A stretch of 64,000 bases of DNA from Massilia sp. erpn. Lineage in GTDB: Bacteria > Pseudomonadota > Gammaproteobacteria > Burkholderiales > Burkholderiaceae_D. Position numbers and translations under genes: made by a program. Shown here piece by piece: positions 8,469 to 17,086 of the stretch (the stretch's first letter is position 1; each line of letters opens with the position of its first letter). The notes under the pieces were generated by a model. The model ran no database searches. It saw only the letters and a list, made by a program, of their open reading frames with translations, and was not told the DNA's origin. The stretch covers positions 4,216,001 to 4,280,000 of the forward strand of contig NZ_CP053748.1 of the NCBI RefSeq assembly GCF_024400215.1, given 5' to 3'.

Positions 8469-9092
8469 TCAGACCGCGTTTATCAGGCGCTTTAATTCGG
8501 CCAGAAAGCGCTCCTGCGCCAGATCGGGCGGCCAGGGTTCCCACGGCCGTCCCCCATACAAGGCCTGCAAAGGATCGTCCTGCACCGGCTCGCTGCGGAT
8601 CTTCAAAATGCCGCGCACCTCCTGCCGCGACCAGCCCACCACATGGACCGCCTCGCTGGCGGCGGCGATGCGGTCGGCGCGCTTGTGGACGCGGTGCTCG
8701 GCGCGGGTCCAGGCCGGCAGACCATAGCGGCGGAATACCGCCGTCTCCAGCCGCTGGCTCAATTCGCGGAAGCTCTCGCCGAGAAAAGGCTTGAGTACGG
8801 AAATGCAATCGAAACCCAGCAGACCCTCTTCGGCATCGTGCAGCAGCTCGCGCAGTTCCGTCACCGGATCGAGCGGCGTGGCCGACCACAGCCGGCGCAA
8901 CTGCATCACCGTAATCGAATGCTGCGCCACCGACAAAGGCAGCGGCCAGGCCGAATGGCCGCCCCAGCGGTAAGTCCGCGCCAAGCCCAATGCCAGATCC
9001 GCATCATCCCAATCAAAAGGCGTCGGATCCAGCAAATCGAGCCGCTTGCCCGACGGCATGCGCACCCAGGCGCGAGCATGATTCATCTTCAT
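8469..9092 (-). CDS. HD-domain phosphohydrolase-like protein
   Basis: A 207-residue cytoplasmic protein of the YfbR-like HD superfamily. Metal ligands are visible: His in LSVAQHSITVM, the HD pair in ELLHDAEEGLLG and a later Asp in HKRADRIAAASEA. YfbR proteins are 5'-deoxynucleotidases, but this branch begins with a distinct segment (RMPSGKRLDLLDPTPFDW) seen in uncharacterised relatives, so the substrate is open. Start choice is uncertain: 9092 (MKMNHAR) or 9086 (MNHAR). Confidence 0.75.
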   Translation of the reverse strand: MKMNHARAWVRMPSGKRLDLLDPTPFDWDDADLALGLARTYRWGGHSAWPLPLSVAQHSITVMQLRRLWSATPLDPVTELRELLHDAEEGLLGFDCISVLKPFLGESFRELSQRLETAVFRRYGLPAWTRAEHRVHKRADRIAAASEAVHVVGWSRQEVRGILKIRSEPVQDDPLQALYGGRPWEPWPPDLAQERFLAELKRLINAV

Positions 9093-9140
9093 CCCCGACA
9101 TGCTACACGCCGCCGCCAATCCCTGCCAAGCCCGCCCCTC

Positions 9141-9272
9141 CTTTGATCCAGATCAGCAAATGTCCCACCCTGGTGTCAGGCACCAGAGCTAGACATTCTT
9201 TGATCTTGCGCAAAGAATGTCCGACCTTCGTGCCTGACACCAGGGTGGGATATTCTTTGATTTGGGTCAAAC
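9141..9272. repeat. Paired palindromic repeat (BIME-like), copy 1
   Basis: Two imperfect 39-base hairpins in opposite orientation: the first with AATGTCCCACCCTGGTG, loop TCAGG and CACCAG, the second with TGCCTGACACCAGGGTGGGA. They are separated by TTTGATCTTGCGCAAAG and bordered by TTTGATC and GGTCAAAC. It lies between the start of the HD gene and the stop of the hybrid kinase gene. Copies 2 and 3 are at 42109 and 53343. Confidence 0.85.
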
Positions 9273-12140
9273 TGGGGTGTCGCTGCGCAGGTCGGCGCAG
9301 GCTTGGTCGAGGCGGGTTTGCAGCTCGGGGAGGAGGGCGCACACTTGGCCGAGCTCGCCGGCGGCGGCGAGTTGCTCGAGCTGGTGGCAGAGGCGGTGCA
9401 GTGCGTCGGAGCTGAGGTAGCCGGCGCTGCCTTTCAGGGCGTGGAAGGCGGAGGAGGCGGCCGGACCGTTGCCGGCCAGGGCGGCTTTGCGCGCCAGCTC
9501 CAGGCGGCGCGGGGCTTCGTCGAGAAAGGCGTTGGTGATGCGCTGCATGTGCTGGGCCGAGAGGCCGGCCAGCGGCATGATCTGAATGGCGCCGGCAGCG
9601 GCGGCCGTTTCGGCCGGGGCGACGCCGAATTGTGCGGCCAGCCGGGCTTCCTGTGGATTGCCGCTATCCAGGCCGGCCGGCACGGCGGCGTCTGCGCGCA
9701 ATGGGGAGGGGGCCTGCACCGGCAGCGGACGGCCCCAGTTCAGCAACTGGGCGATGGTTTTTTCGATCTGGTCGTAGAGCAGGCGTTCGTCCACCGGCTT
9801 GCTGAGGAAGCCGTCCATGCCCACCGCCAGATAGCGGGCGCGGTCATGATCGCTGGCATTGGCGGTGAGGGCGATGATGGGGATCAGCGCGTCGCGCACC
9901 GGGTAGTCGGCCGTGCCGCCGCGCCGGATCAGGCGTGCGGCCTGTTCGCCGTCCATCTGCGGCATGCGGCCATCCATCAGCACTAGGTCGTAGCTGGCGG
10001 CGGTCAGCGCTTCCAATGCCTGCACGCCGTTTTCGACGATATGCACGGCGTGGCCCATATTCTCCAGCAGCGTGCTGATGATGATCTGGTTGGTGCGCAC
10101 GTCTTCGGCGCACAGCACGCGCAGCTTGTAGGCATGGCGTTCGTGGCGCGGCACCGAGAGCGGATCGGCTTCCGGCGGCATGCCCGCTTCCAGCGGCAGA
10201 CGGAAGCTGAAGGTGGAGCCTTGGCCGACGGTGCTCTCGGCGTGGATGGTGCCGCCCATCAGCTGCACCAGCTCCTTGCAGATGGCCAGACCCAGTCCGG
10301 TGCCGCCGTAGCGACGTGTGGTCGAGTGGTCGGCCTGTTCGAATTTCTGGAACAGGCGGGGCAGGGTGGCGGCGGGGATGCCGGGGCCGGTGTCGCTGAT
10401 GCTGAAGCTGACCATGATCTTGCCCTGCGCGCCAGGCGTGGCGTGGCCTTCCAGCCGTACTTCGCCGCTGTCGGTAAACTTGATGGCATTGCCCAGGAGA
10501 TTAAGCAGGATCTGGCGGATGCGGGTCGGGTCGCCTCTCACATAGCGCGGCAGGTCGAGCGCCAGTTCGCGCCGCAGCAGCAGGCTTTTGGCGTCGGCCT
10601 GGGCCTGCAGGATGCCGATGGCGTCGTCGACCAGGGCTTGCAGGTCGAGGTCCACGGTCTCGATGCTCAGGCGCCCCGCATCGATCTTCGAGAAGTCGAG
10701 GATGTCGTTGAGGATGGCGAGCAGCGCCTGGCTGTTCTGCAGGCCGATGCGCAGATATTCCTCGGTGCGCCCTTGCACCGAATGGTCGCGCAGCGCGAAC
10801 TTGAGCATGCCGATCACGCCCGCCAGCGGGGTGCGGATGTCGTGGCTCATGGCCGACAGGAAGTCGATGCGGTGGCGGCTCACCACTTCGGCATGTTCCT
10901 TGGCTTCGCTCAGTTCGGCCGTGCGTTCCTGCACCCGCTGCTCCAGGTTGTTGCGCAGCAGGCGGATCTGGTCGGCCAGGGCGAAGGCCAGCAGGATGCC
11001 GTCCAGCGTCCCGCCCAGCAGGGCTGCCAGCTGGGTATTGTCGAACACGCGCGGCATCAGGCCCAGATTATTCGGCAGCACGATCAGCCCGGGCATGAGT
11101 AGGGCGAGGAAGCCCAGCACGAAGAAGCGCGCCGGCTGGTAGCCCTTGCGCCAGACCACGATGCCGCTGGAAAGGGCCAGGATCATCCAGACCATGATGG
11201 CCAGCGTGGCCAGCGTGTGGGCCCACGGCAGCGCGAAGAAGCAGCTGGGCAGCATCAGCAGCGACAGCCACAGATTGGCATAGCTGGCGCGGTAGAGGCG
11301 CGGCGCGTTCTCCTTCAAGTGCAGGAAATTGGTATAGAACAGGGTGCTCAGTACCGGCAGCAGGAAGAAGAAGATGTAGTGCACATTCAGCTGGCGCCAG
11401 CCGAACAAATCGGTGCCAAGGTGGAAAGTCAGTGCCCAGCCGATAGCGTAAGCCACGACGTAGGCGGCGTAGTAGATGGAGGCGCGTTGGCGCGTGATCA
11501 GGTAGATGAAGAAGTTAAAGATGGCCATCGAGGCCAGCGCGCCCAGGCAGCCGATGAACAGCGTATTCTCTTTTGCCACCAGGGCGCGGTATTCGGCCTG
11601 CGGCACAAAGGCAAAGCCGGGAACGCGGGCGTAATAGGGACTGTCGAAGCGCAGCAGCACGTCGACGGTTTCGCCGGGCAGCAGCGCGAAGGGTTTGCCG
11701 TAGTGGAGGAAGTATTCGTGGCTGGCGCGGTAGCCGCTTTGCATCCGGTCGACCTGGCCGTCGCCGCGGAAGATGCGGATGTCGATGCGGTCGATCAGGG
11801 TTTCATTAATATCCAGCACCCAGGCCGTTTCATTGCTGCTGTTGCGCACGCGCGCATGCAGCCAGTAGGCGCCGCCCAGCAGATCGACGTTGGCGGCTGG
11901 CTTTAGGCGCGCCAGCAGGGCTTGCGCCTGCTCGGCGTCGGCAGGCATGACTTCGTCCTGCGCCTGATACAGGCGGCCGGCCAGATCGACTTCGAGGCTG
12001 GCGCCGGCCGTCAGCGCGAGTTCCGGCGCAGGGCTGGAGGCAGCCGGCGCGGCGAACGCCAAGGCGCCGCAGAACAGCTGCAACAGCACCAGATATGCCA
12101 GCCAGACTGGCGGCGGAATACGACGGGCAAGGCGGGACAC
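9267..12140 (-). CDS. 7TMR-DISM hybrid sensor histidine kinase with receiver and Hpt domains
   Basis: Inner-membrane phosphorelay kinase of 957 residues. Order: signal sequence (1-31), a 7TMR-DISM extracellular sensor of the jelly-roll type (about 40-185), seven transmembrane segments (about 192-390), a coiled coil, HisKA with H433 in SAMSHDIRTPL, HATPase (ILLNLLGNAIKF, DTGPGIP, GGTGLGLAIC), a receiver with Asp in VLMDGRMPQMDG, and a C-terminal Hpt with His in AFHALKGSAGYL. All phosphotransfer residues are present, so it can run an internal His-Asp-His relay. The DISM sensor suggests a carbohydrate-like ligand. No output regulator is adjacent. The gene is divergent from lysE. Confidence 0.93.
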   Translation of the reverse strand: MSRLARRIPPPVWLAYLVLLQLFCGALAFAAPAASSPAPELALTAGASLEVDLAGRLYQAQDEVMPADAEQAQALLARLKPAANVDLLGGAYWLHARVRNSSNETAWVLDINETLIDRIDIRIFRGDGQVDRMQSGYRASHEYFLHYGKPFALLPGETVDVLLRFDSPYYARVPGFAFVPQAEYRALVAKENTLFIGCLGALASMAIFNFFIYLITRQRASIYYAAYVVAYAIGWALTFHLGTDLFGWRQLNVHYIFFFLLPVLSTLFYTNFLHLKENAPRLYRASYANLWLSLLMLPSCFFALPWAHTLATLAIMVWMILALSSGIVVWRKGYQPARFFVLGFLALLMPGLIVLPNNLGLMPRVFDNTQLAALLGGTLDGILLAFALADQIRLLRNNLEQRVQERTAELSEAKEHAEVVSRHRIDFLSAMSHDIRTPLAGVIGMLKFALRDHSVQGRTEEYLRIGLQNSQALLAILNDILDFSKIDAGRLSIETVDLDLQALVDDAIGILQAQADAKSLLLRRELALDLPRYVRGDPTRIRQILLNLLGNAIKFTDSGEVRLEGHATPGAQGKIMVSFSISDTGPGIPAATLPRLFQKFEQADHSTTRRYGGTGLGLAICKELVQLMGGTIHAESTVGQGSTFSFRLPLEAGMPPEADPLSVPRHERHAYKLRVLCAEDVRTNQIIISTLLENMGHAVHIVENGVQALEALTAASYDLVLMDGRMPQMDGEQAARLIRRGGTADYPVRDALIPIIALTANASDHDRARYLAVGMDGFLSKPVDERLLYDQIEKTIAQLLNWGRPLPVQAPSPLRADAAVPAGLDSGNPQEARLAAQFGVAPAETAAAAGAIQIMPLAGLSAQHMQRITNAFLDEAPRRLELARKAALAGNGPAASSAFHALKGSAGYLSSDALHRLCHQLEQLAAAGELGQVCALLPELQTRLDQACADLRSDTPV

Positions 12141-12241
12141 GGCTCGGAACGATGACTTTTAATATGGAAGAGACAGGATTTTAATCGACATCGGGCTGTC
12201 TGGCGGCCAGGAAGGCCAACGGTGCTGACACAGTTTTTAGT

Positions 12242-12907
12242 ATGATTCCACTTTCTTTGTTGGATGGAAATGCTATTGTGCTAATTTCGCCTGAACAGTT
12301 TTTCGGCTTTTTGGCCGCCGCCCTGCTGATTACCGCGTCGCCGGGGCCGGATAATTTGATGGTCCTCAGCGTCGGCATGTCGCGCGGACGCAAACAGGGC
12401 ATGGCCTTCGGCCTGGGCTGCGCGCTGGGTTGTTTGAGCCATACCTTGCTGGCCACTCTGGGCGTGAGCGCGCTGATCGCCGCCTCGCCGCCGGCCTTTA
12501 CGGCGCTGAAGGTGGCGGGCGGCCTGTATCTGATCTGGATGGGCATCGGCGCCTTGCGCAGCCGGGGCGGTGCCCGCGTCGAAGGGCAGGGGCTGCCGGA
12601 TGAAACGCTGCTGCGCCTTTTCGGCAAAGGCTTGTTCGCCAACGCCATCAACCCCAAGGTGGTGCTGTTCTTCCTGTCCTTCCTGCCGCAGTTCGTGGTG
12701 GCGGGGCAGGGCAGCGTGAGCTGGCAGACGGCGCAACTGGGCCTGGTCTTCACCGCCCAGGGCTGCCTGCTGTTTGGCATGCTGGGCTACTTCTCGGGTG
12801 CCGTTGGCAAGTGGATCAACCGCAATCCATCGGCCGGCATGTGGCTGGACCGCGTGGCGGGCGCCGTCTTCGTTGGCCTGGGCCTGCGCCTGATCGTGGC
12901 GCGCTAG
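12242..12907 (+). CDS. LysE/RhtB family amino-acid exporter
   Basis: Membrane protein of 221 residues with the family opening FFGFLAAALLITASPGPDN (the SPGPD motif) and LSVGMSRGRKQGM, then about six hydrophobic helices. It is likely to export an amino acid or homoserine lactone-like metabolite; the substrate cannot be read from sequence. The first 12 residues before V13 lack a good ribosome site, so a GTG start at 12278 is possible. It is convergent with the next gene, nine bases away. Confidence 0.87.
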   Translation: MIPLSLLDGNAIVLISPEQFFGFLAAALLITASPGPDNLMVLSVGMSRGRKQGMAFGLGCALGCLSHTLLATLGVSALIAASPPAFTALKVAGGLYLIWMGIGALRSRGGARVEGQGLPDETLLRLFGKGLFANAINPKVVLFFLSFLPQFVVAGQGSVSWQTAQLGLVFTAQGCLLFGMLGYFSGAVGKWINRNPSAGMWLDRVAGAVFVGLGLRLIVAR

Positions 12908-12916
12908 GCGCAGGCT

Positions 12917-13615
12917 TCAGCGGGCGGTGACGGCGAAGCGCAGTTCCAGTTCGTCCTTCACGGCCAGCGCGCCGCCCATCACGGCAAAGGGCGTGATGCC
13001 GAAATCGCTTTGCTTGAAGGCCAGCGTGCCGCTGGCGCTCAGGCCGCGCGGCGTGACCGTGATCCGCGCCGGAATCTGGTAGTTGCGTGTGACGCCATGC
13101 AGGGTCACGGCAGCGTCCAGCACCTCACCCTTGCGCTGGATTTGCAGCAGCACCCAGGGATGGTTTTCCGCATCGAGCACGCGGGTCAGCATGTTCTGGC
13201 GGGTGCCGGCGATGGCGTCGGCCGAAGGTTCGGTGTGCAGGCCGGCTTCGGCGCGCAAGCCGCTTTCGTCGACCGTCATTTCATCCAGGCGAAAACGCAG
13301 GTCGGCCCGCTGCAGGCCAGGCGCGGCATAGCCTTCCAGCTTGCGCACCGCGACCACATGGTCATGGCCCAGGCGCGCCAGCAGGCCGCCGCGCCGCACG
13401 GTGACGGCGAGCAGGGAATCGTCCGCGCTGATTTTGAATACAGGCTGGCCGCCGGCCTTGGTCTGGCGGTAGACGGCGGGCGGGAAGCTGGCATCGGTGC
13501 TGTGTGGGAGCGCTTCCGCCGGGGCGGGCGCGCTGTCTGGCGCAGGGGGCGAGACGCAGGCCGTCAGCAGCAGGGAAAGGATGAGTGTTGCGGACGACCT
13601 GAAAAAACTGGGCAT
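12917..13615 (-). CDS. YceI-like lipoprotein
   Basis: A 232-residue exported protein. The N-terminus ends in the lipobox LLLTAC with C20 as lipid anchor, followed by a proline/alanine linker. Residues about 55-232 resemble the YceI beta barrel (ISADDSLLAVTVRRGG, TLHGVTRNYQIP, LAFKQSDFGITPFAVMGGAL). The GHDHVV segment, rich in His and Asp, differs from the secreted YceI at 4798. Likely ligand binding at a membrane; no operon partner. Confidence 0.82.
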   Translation of the reverse strand: MPSFFRSSATLILSLLLTACVSPPAPDSAPAPAEALPHSTDASFPPAVYRQTKAGGQPVFKISADDSLLAVTVRRGGLLARLGHDHVVAVRKLEGYAAPGLQRADLRFRLDEMTVDESGLRAEAGLHTEPSADAIAGTRQNMLTRVLDAENHPWVLLQIQRKGEVLDAAVTLHGVTRNYQIPARITVTPRGLSASGTLAFKQSDFGITPFAVMGGALAVKDELELRFAVTAR

Positions 13616-13785
13616 TGTGAGTATTGGAGAGTTTGTCCTGGCGAACTTGGACTATCTTGAAAACAAGACGCTTGTTTCGCAGCCCCCCGATTGTGACAGT
13701 GTATGGTGCATTTGTCATGCCGGCGTAACAAGCGTGTGAGATGATTCCCCCGCTCTTTCAAATCTCTCCCGATTTGAATCCCTTG

Positions 13786-13814
13786 GCCCGCATCGTGGAT
13801 GCGGGCATTTTTTT
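13786..13814 (+). terminator. Intrinsic terminator, rightward, with no rightward gene
   Basis: Perfect 9-base stem GCCCGCATC / GATGCGGGC with loop GTG, then A and seven T. It lies 12 bases beyond the stop of the leftward chemoreceptor gene, but its T-run serves rightward transcription. Confidence 0.7.
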
Positions 13815-13825
13815 ATGCGCCGGAT

Positions 13826-15796
13826 TCAGGCTTCGCCGCCGATACGGAAGGTGCGCACCACCTGCGCCAGCTTGGCCGCTTCCTCCTGCAAGGCGCTGGC
13901 CGCCGCCGCCGCTTCCTCCACCAGGGCCGCGTTCTGCTGCGTCACCTGGTCCATGTTGACGATGGCGGTGTTGACCTGTTCGATGCCAGCCGTCTGCTCT
14001 TCGCTGGCGGAGCGGATCTCGTTCATGATGTCGGTCACGCGCTGCACGCTGCTGACCACATCGCCCATGGTGGACCCGGCCTCCTGTACCAGCTTGCTGC
14101 CGGCGTTGACATTGCCGACCGAATCGTCGATCAACTCCTTGATCTCGCGCGCAGCGGCGGCCGAACGCTGGGCCAGATTGCGCACCTCGCCGGCAACGAC
14201 GGCGAAGCCGCGCCCCTGTTCGCCGGCGCGCGCCGCTTCCACTGCGGCGTTCAGGGCCAGGATATTGGTCTGGAAAGCGATGCCGTCGATGACCGAGATG
14301 ATGTCCACGATCTTGCGCGAGGAGGCATCGATCGCGCCCATGGTTTCCACCACCTGCGACACCACGGTGCCGCCGCGCTGGGCGATGTCGGAGGCGCTTT
14401 GCGCCAGCTGGCTGGCCTGGCGCGCATTGTCGGCATTCTGGCGTACGGTGGCGGTCAGTTCCTCCATCGAGCTGGCGGTTTTCTCCAGCGCGCCGGCCTG
14501 CTGTTCGGTGCGCGAGGAGAGATCCTGGTTGCCGCTGGCGATCTCGCCGGAAGCGGTGGCGATATGGTCGGCGCCCGAGCGCACCTGGCCCACCACCGAG
14601 GACAGGCTGCTGCTGATGCCGTTCATTGCTTCGGCCATGCGGCCGATTTCATCGTCGCCTTCGGCCTGCAGGCGCACGCGCAGGTCGCCGTCGGCGATCT
14701 GGCGCGCCGCATCCTGGGCATGGGCCAGCGGCAGGGTGACGATTTTGCGCACCACGAAGTACAGGGCCAGCGCGAACAGCAGCAGCGCGGCAAAGCCGAA
14801 CAGGGCGTAGCGGGTGCGCAGGCTGACCGCCTCGCGCGTGATTTCCTCGACATAGGCGCCGCCGCCGATCACCCAGTTCCAGTCCTTGACCAAGCCATAG
14901 GCCACGACCTTTTCGCGCGCCGAGGTTTCGCCGGGGTTCAGCCAGGGGTAGCGGATCACGCCGTTTTTCTTCTCCAGCATGTCCTTGATGAATTCATGGC
15001 CGGACGAGTCCTTGGAATTGAGGATGTTTGCGCCTTCGCGTGCCGGGTGGATAATCAGCTTGCCGTAATCGGGACCGGGGCGGGAATCGAGCACATAGAA
15101 GTAGCCGGTCTCGCCGACCTTGATGGCCTTGATGCGTTCTTTCAGCACCGCGATCTCGCGCGACACATCGACGCCCACAAACAGGATGCCGACCACCTTG
15201 CCGGCCGCGTCGCGGATCGGGTCGTAGCGCGTGATGAACTGCTTGCCGAACAGCGTGGCCAGGCCGGTATAGCTCTGGCCCGAGCGTAGTGCGGCGTAGC
15301 CGGGGTGGGCGCGGTCGAGCAGGGTGCCGACCGCGCGCTCGCCGTCTTCCTTCTTGACCGAGGTGGAGATGCGGATGAAATCCTCGCCGCTGGCGGCGAA
15401 CACGGTGGCGACGGCGCCGCTTTGCGCGGTAAAGCGGTCGGGGATGCTGAAGTCCATGTTCAGCACCTTGCCGCCGTCGCTGAGGGCGGGGGAGGGTTTG
15501 CCGCCGACGTCGACGGTCTGGCCGGGATCGAGCGCGAATTTGCCGCTGTAGGAGGCGGCCAGCACATTGGCAAAGCTGTTCGCTTCGCTGGTGACGGCGC
15601 CGTTGAAGACTTCCACCATATCGCGCACGCCGCGCAATTCGGTATTCAGTCCCTTGATTTCGCGTTCTTCGAGCAGGGCGGTGGTGCTGCTGCTGATCAG
15701 CACGATGAGGATGGCGAGAATCAGACTCACCAGGCTGAAGGTAAAGAAAGTGAGCTTTCCGCCTACGCCGAGTTGTCGGAATTGAAATTTCCTCAT
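13826..15796 (-). CDS. Methyl-accepting chemotaxis protein with periplasmic Cache sensor
   Basis: Chemoreceptor of 656 residues. Order: transmembrane helix about 13-35; periplasmic Cache-type sensor (about 40-330), including [10 protein letters not shown] and [15 protein letters not shown]; second transmembrane helix; HAMP ([20 protein letters not shown]); then the signalling domain, whose hairpin tip carries the canonical [18 protein letters not shown]. No C-terminal CheR/CheB tethering pentapeptide is seen. The start at 15796 gives a normal N-terminus; the in-frame extension to 16090 crosses a hairpin-rich non-coding stretch and is rejected. Cache receptors usually sense organic acids or amino acids. 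It is not next to other che genes. Confidence 0.93.
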   Translation of the reverse strand: MRKFQFRQLGVGGKLTFFTFSLVSLILAILIVLISSSTTALLEEREIKGLNTELRGVRDMVEVFNGAVTSEANSFANVLAASYSGKFALDPGQTVDVGGKPSPALSDGGKVLNMDFSIPDRFTAQSGAVATVFAASGEDFIRISTSVKKEDGERAVGTLLDRAHPGYAALRSGQSYTGLATLFGKQFITRYDPIRDAAGKVVGILFVGVDVSREIAVLKERIKAIKVGETGYFYVLDSRPGPDYGKLIIHPAREGANILNSKDSSGHEFIKDMLEKKNGVIRYPWLNPGETSAREKVVAYGLVKDWNWVIGGGAYVEEITREAVSLRTRYALFGFAALLLFALALYFVVRKIVTLPLAHAQDAARQIADGDLRVRLQAEGDDEIGRMAEAMNGISSSLSSVVGQVRSGADHIATASGEIASGNQDLSSRTEQQAGALEKTASSMEELTATVRQNADNARQASQLAQSASDIAQRGGTVVSQVVETMGAIDASSRKIVDIISVIDGIAFQTNILALNAAVEAARAGEQGRGFAVVAGEVRNLAQRSAAAAREIKELIDDSVGNVNAGSKLVQEAGSTMGDVVSSVQRVTDIMNEIRSASEEQTAGIEQVNTAIVNMDQVTQQNAALVEEAAAAASALQEEAAKLAQVVRTFRIGGEA

Positions 15797-15839
15797 GGGA
15801 TAGCTTTCTTCTTTTAATGAAGTCCTAAGCCTGCCTATA

Positions 15840-16019
15840 AGAAAGGATGGCAAAGTGTACTCCGTAGCGCGCGATCCCTGTCGCGCGACAGGCTGCCAGT
15901 TTGCCCCTAACTGGCACAGTTTCTTCCCGATGGGTGGGTTGCCCGTTGGAACCACTATCCCCGCGCTAAGTATAGCGTTTTGACCGGCTCCCTCCTCAGA
16001 TTGCGGCCGGTCTTTTTTT
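15840..16019 (+). ncRNA. Candidate structured small RNA or leader RNA
   Basis: Five consecutive hairpins read on the plus strand: CGCGCGA / TCGCGCG (15868-15887); TGCCAGTT / AACTGGCA (15894-15916); TTCC(C)GATGGGT / GCCCGTTGGAA with one bulge (15924-15951); CGCTA / TAGCG (15964-15977); and GACCGGC / GCCGGTC plus seven T (15982-16019). The last is a standard intrinsic terminator. No known Rfam family was recognised by eye (not 6S, 4.5S, tmRNA or RNase P). Either a free small RNA or an attenuating leader of the GST gene. A promoter could not be fixed. Confidence 0.45.
15982..16019 (+). terminator. Intrinsic terminator upstream of the GST gene
   Basis: Seven-base stem GACCGGC / GCCGGTC followed immediately by seven T, 74 bases before the GST start. 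Confidence 0.8.
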
Positions 16020-16092
16020 GTTCCGCAGCAAAAGTGTATGAATGACGCTATGATCTGTTTCCATTCATTGCAGCAGGCAGACAAGGACATTT

Positions 16093-16791
16093 ATGATCGA
16101 CTTCTATACCGCCGCCACACCTAACGGTCACAAGATTTCCATTGCGTTGGAAGAATTGCAATTGCCGTACACCATGCATGTGCTGAGCCTGTCGGCCAAT
16201 GAGCAGAAGCAAGACTGGTTCCTGGCCATCAATCCCAACGGGCGCATTCCCGCCATCGTCGACCGCGCCAATGACGATTTCGCCGTATTCGAGTCGGGCG
16301 CGATCCTGATCTACCTGGCCGAAAAGGCCGGCCGCCTGCTGCCCGAAGACCCCAAAGCCCGCTCGCGCGCCCTGCAATGGCTGATGTTCCAGATGGGCGG
16401 CGTGGGGCCGATGATGGGGCAGGCCAATGTATTCTTCCGCTATTTCCCGGAAAAAATCCAGGCCGCCATCGACCGCTACCAGGGCGAGAGCCGGCGCCTG
16501 TTCCGCGTGTTGGATGGGCATCTGAAGGACAATGAATACCTGGCCGGCAGCGAATATTCGATTGCCGATATCGCCAACTGGGCCTGGATACGCACGCACA
16601 AATGGTCGGGTGTGGAGACCGAAGGCTTGCCGCATCTGCAGCGCTGGCTGGCCCAGGTCGGCGAACGTCCCGCTGTCAAGCGCGGCATCGAGCTGCCACC
16701 TTCGCGTACTCTCGAAGAACCCGACCAGAAGAGCGAGGCGCTGGCCGCCGAAGTGCGCAAGATGCTGGAAACCGGCCAGTCGCGCGCTTAA
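16093..16791 (+). CDS. Glutathione S-transferase (YfcG/Nu-class type)
   Basis: Cytoplasmic GST of 232 residues. The thioredoxin-like half starts with [16 protein letters not shown], where the TPNGHK motif marks the YfcG/GstB-like group, continues with [11 protein letters not shown] (cis-Pro) and [14 protein letters not shown] (ESGAI motif contacting glutathione). The helical half holds [17 protein letters not shown] and [13 protein letters not shown] (N-capping box). YfcG acts as a glutathione-dependent disulfide-bond reductase; the exact substrate here is unknown. A structured leader or small RNA ends 74 bases upstream. Confidence 0.9.
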   Translation: MIDFYTAATPNGHKISIALEELQLPYTMHVLSLSANEQKQDWFLAINPNGRIPAIVDRANDDFAVFESGAILIYLAEKAGRLLPEDPKARSRALQWLMFQMGGVGPMMGQANVFFRYFPEKIQAAIDRYQGESRRLFRVLDGHLKDNEYLAGSEYSIADIANWAWIRTHKWSGVETEGLPHLQRWLAQVGERPAVKRGIELPPSRTLEEPDQKSEALAAEVRKMLETGQSRA

Positions 16792-16829
16792 GCCGCATCG
16801 CGCGCCTGTCAGGCTGACAGACGCGATTC

Positions 16830-17045
16830 TTAAGGATCAAGCCGCAGGTGCATTTCATGCACCTCGGCCGAGCTTCCATCCTCATACTCGACCGTATACG
16901 CCACACCAGGGGGGAAATGGTCGAAGCCTGAACCTTGTCTTTCAGTAAATACGCCGACAATCCAGCCGCGCTCGCCGGCCCGCAGCTCCGCTGGCGCGTC
17001 GGGGGCAACCTGGATGATATCGCCATAATTGAACTTGCTGTCCAT
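16830..17045 (-). CDS. Small SH3/KOW-like protein, function unknown
   Basis: A 71-residue protein with FNYGDIIQVAPDAP, PGERGWIVGVF-like and YTVEYEDGSSAEVHEMHL segments: a small beta-barrel pattern resembling Imm31-type immunity proteins and other DUF proteins of this size. The ATG at 17045 has GGAGG five bases upstream and is preferred over a TTG at 17060. No toxin gene is adjacent. Family membership is a guess from pattern. Confidence 0.65.
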   Translation of the reverse strand: MDSKFNYGDIIQVAPDAPAELRAGERGWIVGVFTERQGSGFDHFPPGVAYTVEYEDGSSAEVHEMHLRLDP

Positions 17046-17086
17046 CGCATCCTCCGTCAATAAATAGGTCGAGGCGAAGCCAGGGT

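Larger units (their letters stand above)
15797..16092. other. Gene-free stretch between the chemoreceptor and GST genes
   Basis: Divergent region 296 bases long. It must hold the promoter of the leftward chemoreceptor gene and that of the rightward GST gene. About 15840-16019 is filled by five hairpins ending in an intrinsic terminator (annotated as a candidate RNA). Confidence 0.55.

Noticed and set aside
9103..9342. Frames encoding GTRVGH-like peptides around 9.2, 42.2 and 53.4 kb
   Set aside because: They are translations of the palindromic repeat and have no independent coding support.
15797..16090. N-terminal extension of the chemoreceptor back to 16090
   Set aside because: It would place about 98 residues before the first membrane helix, crosses five hairpins and a terminator, and has no family likeness.
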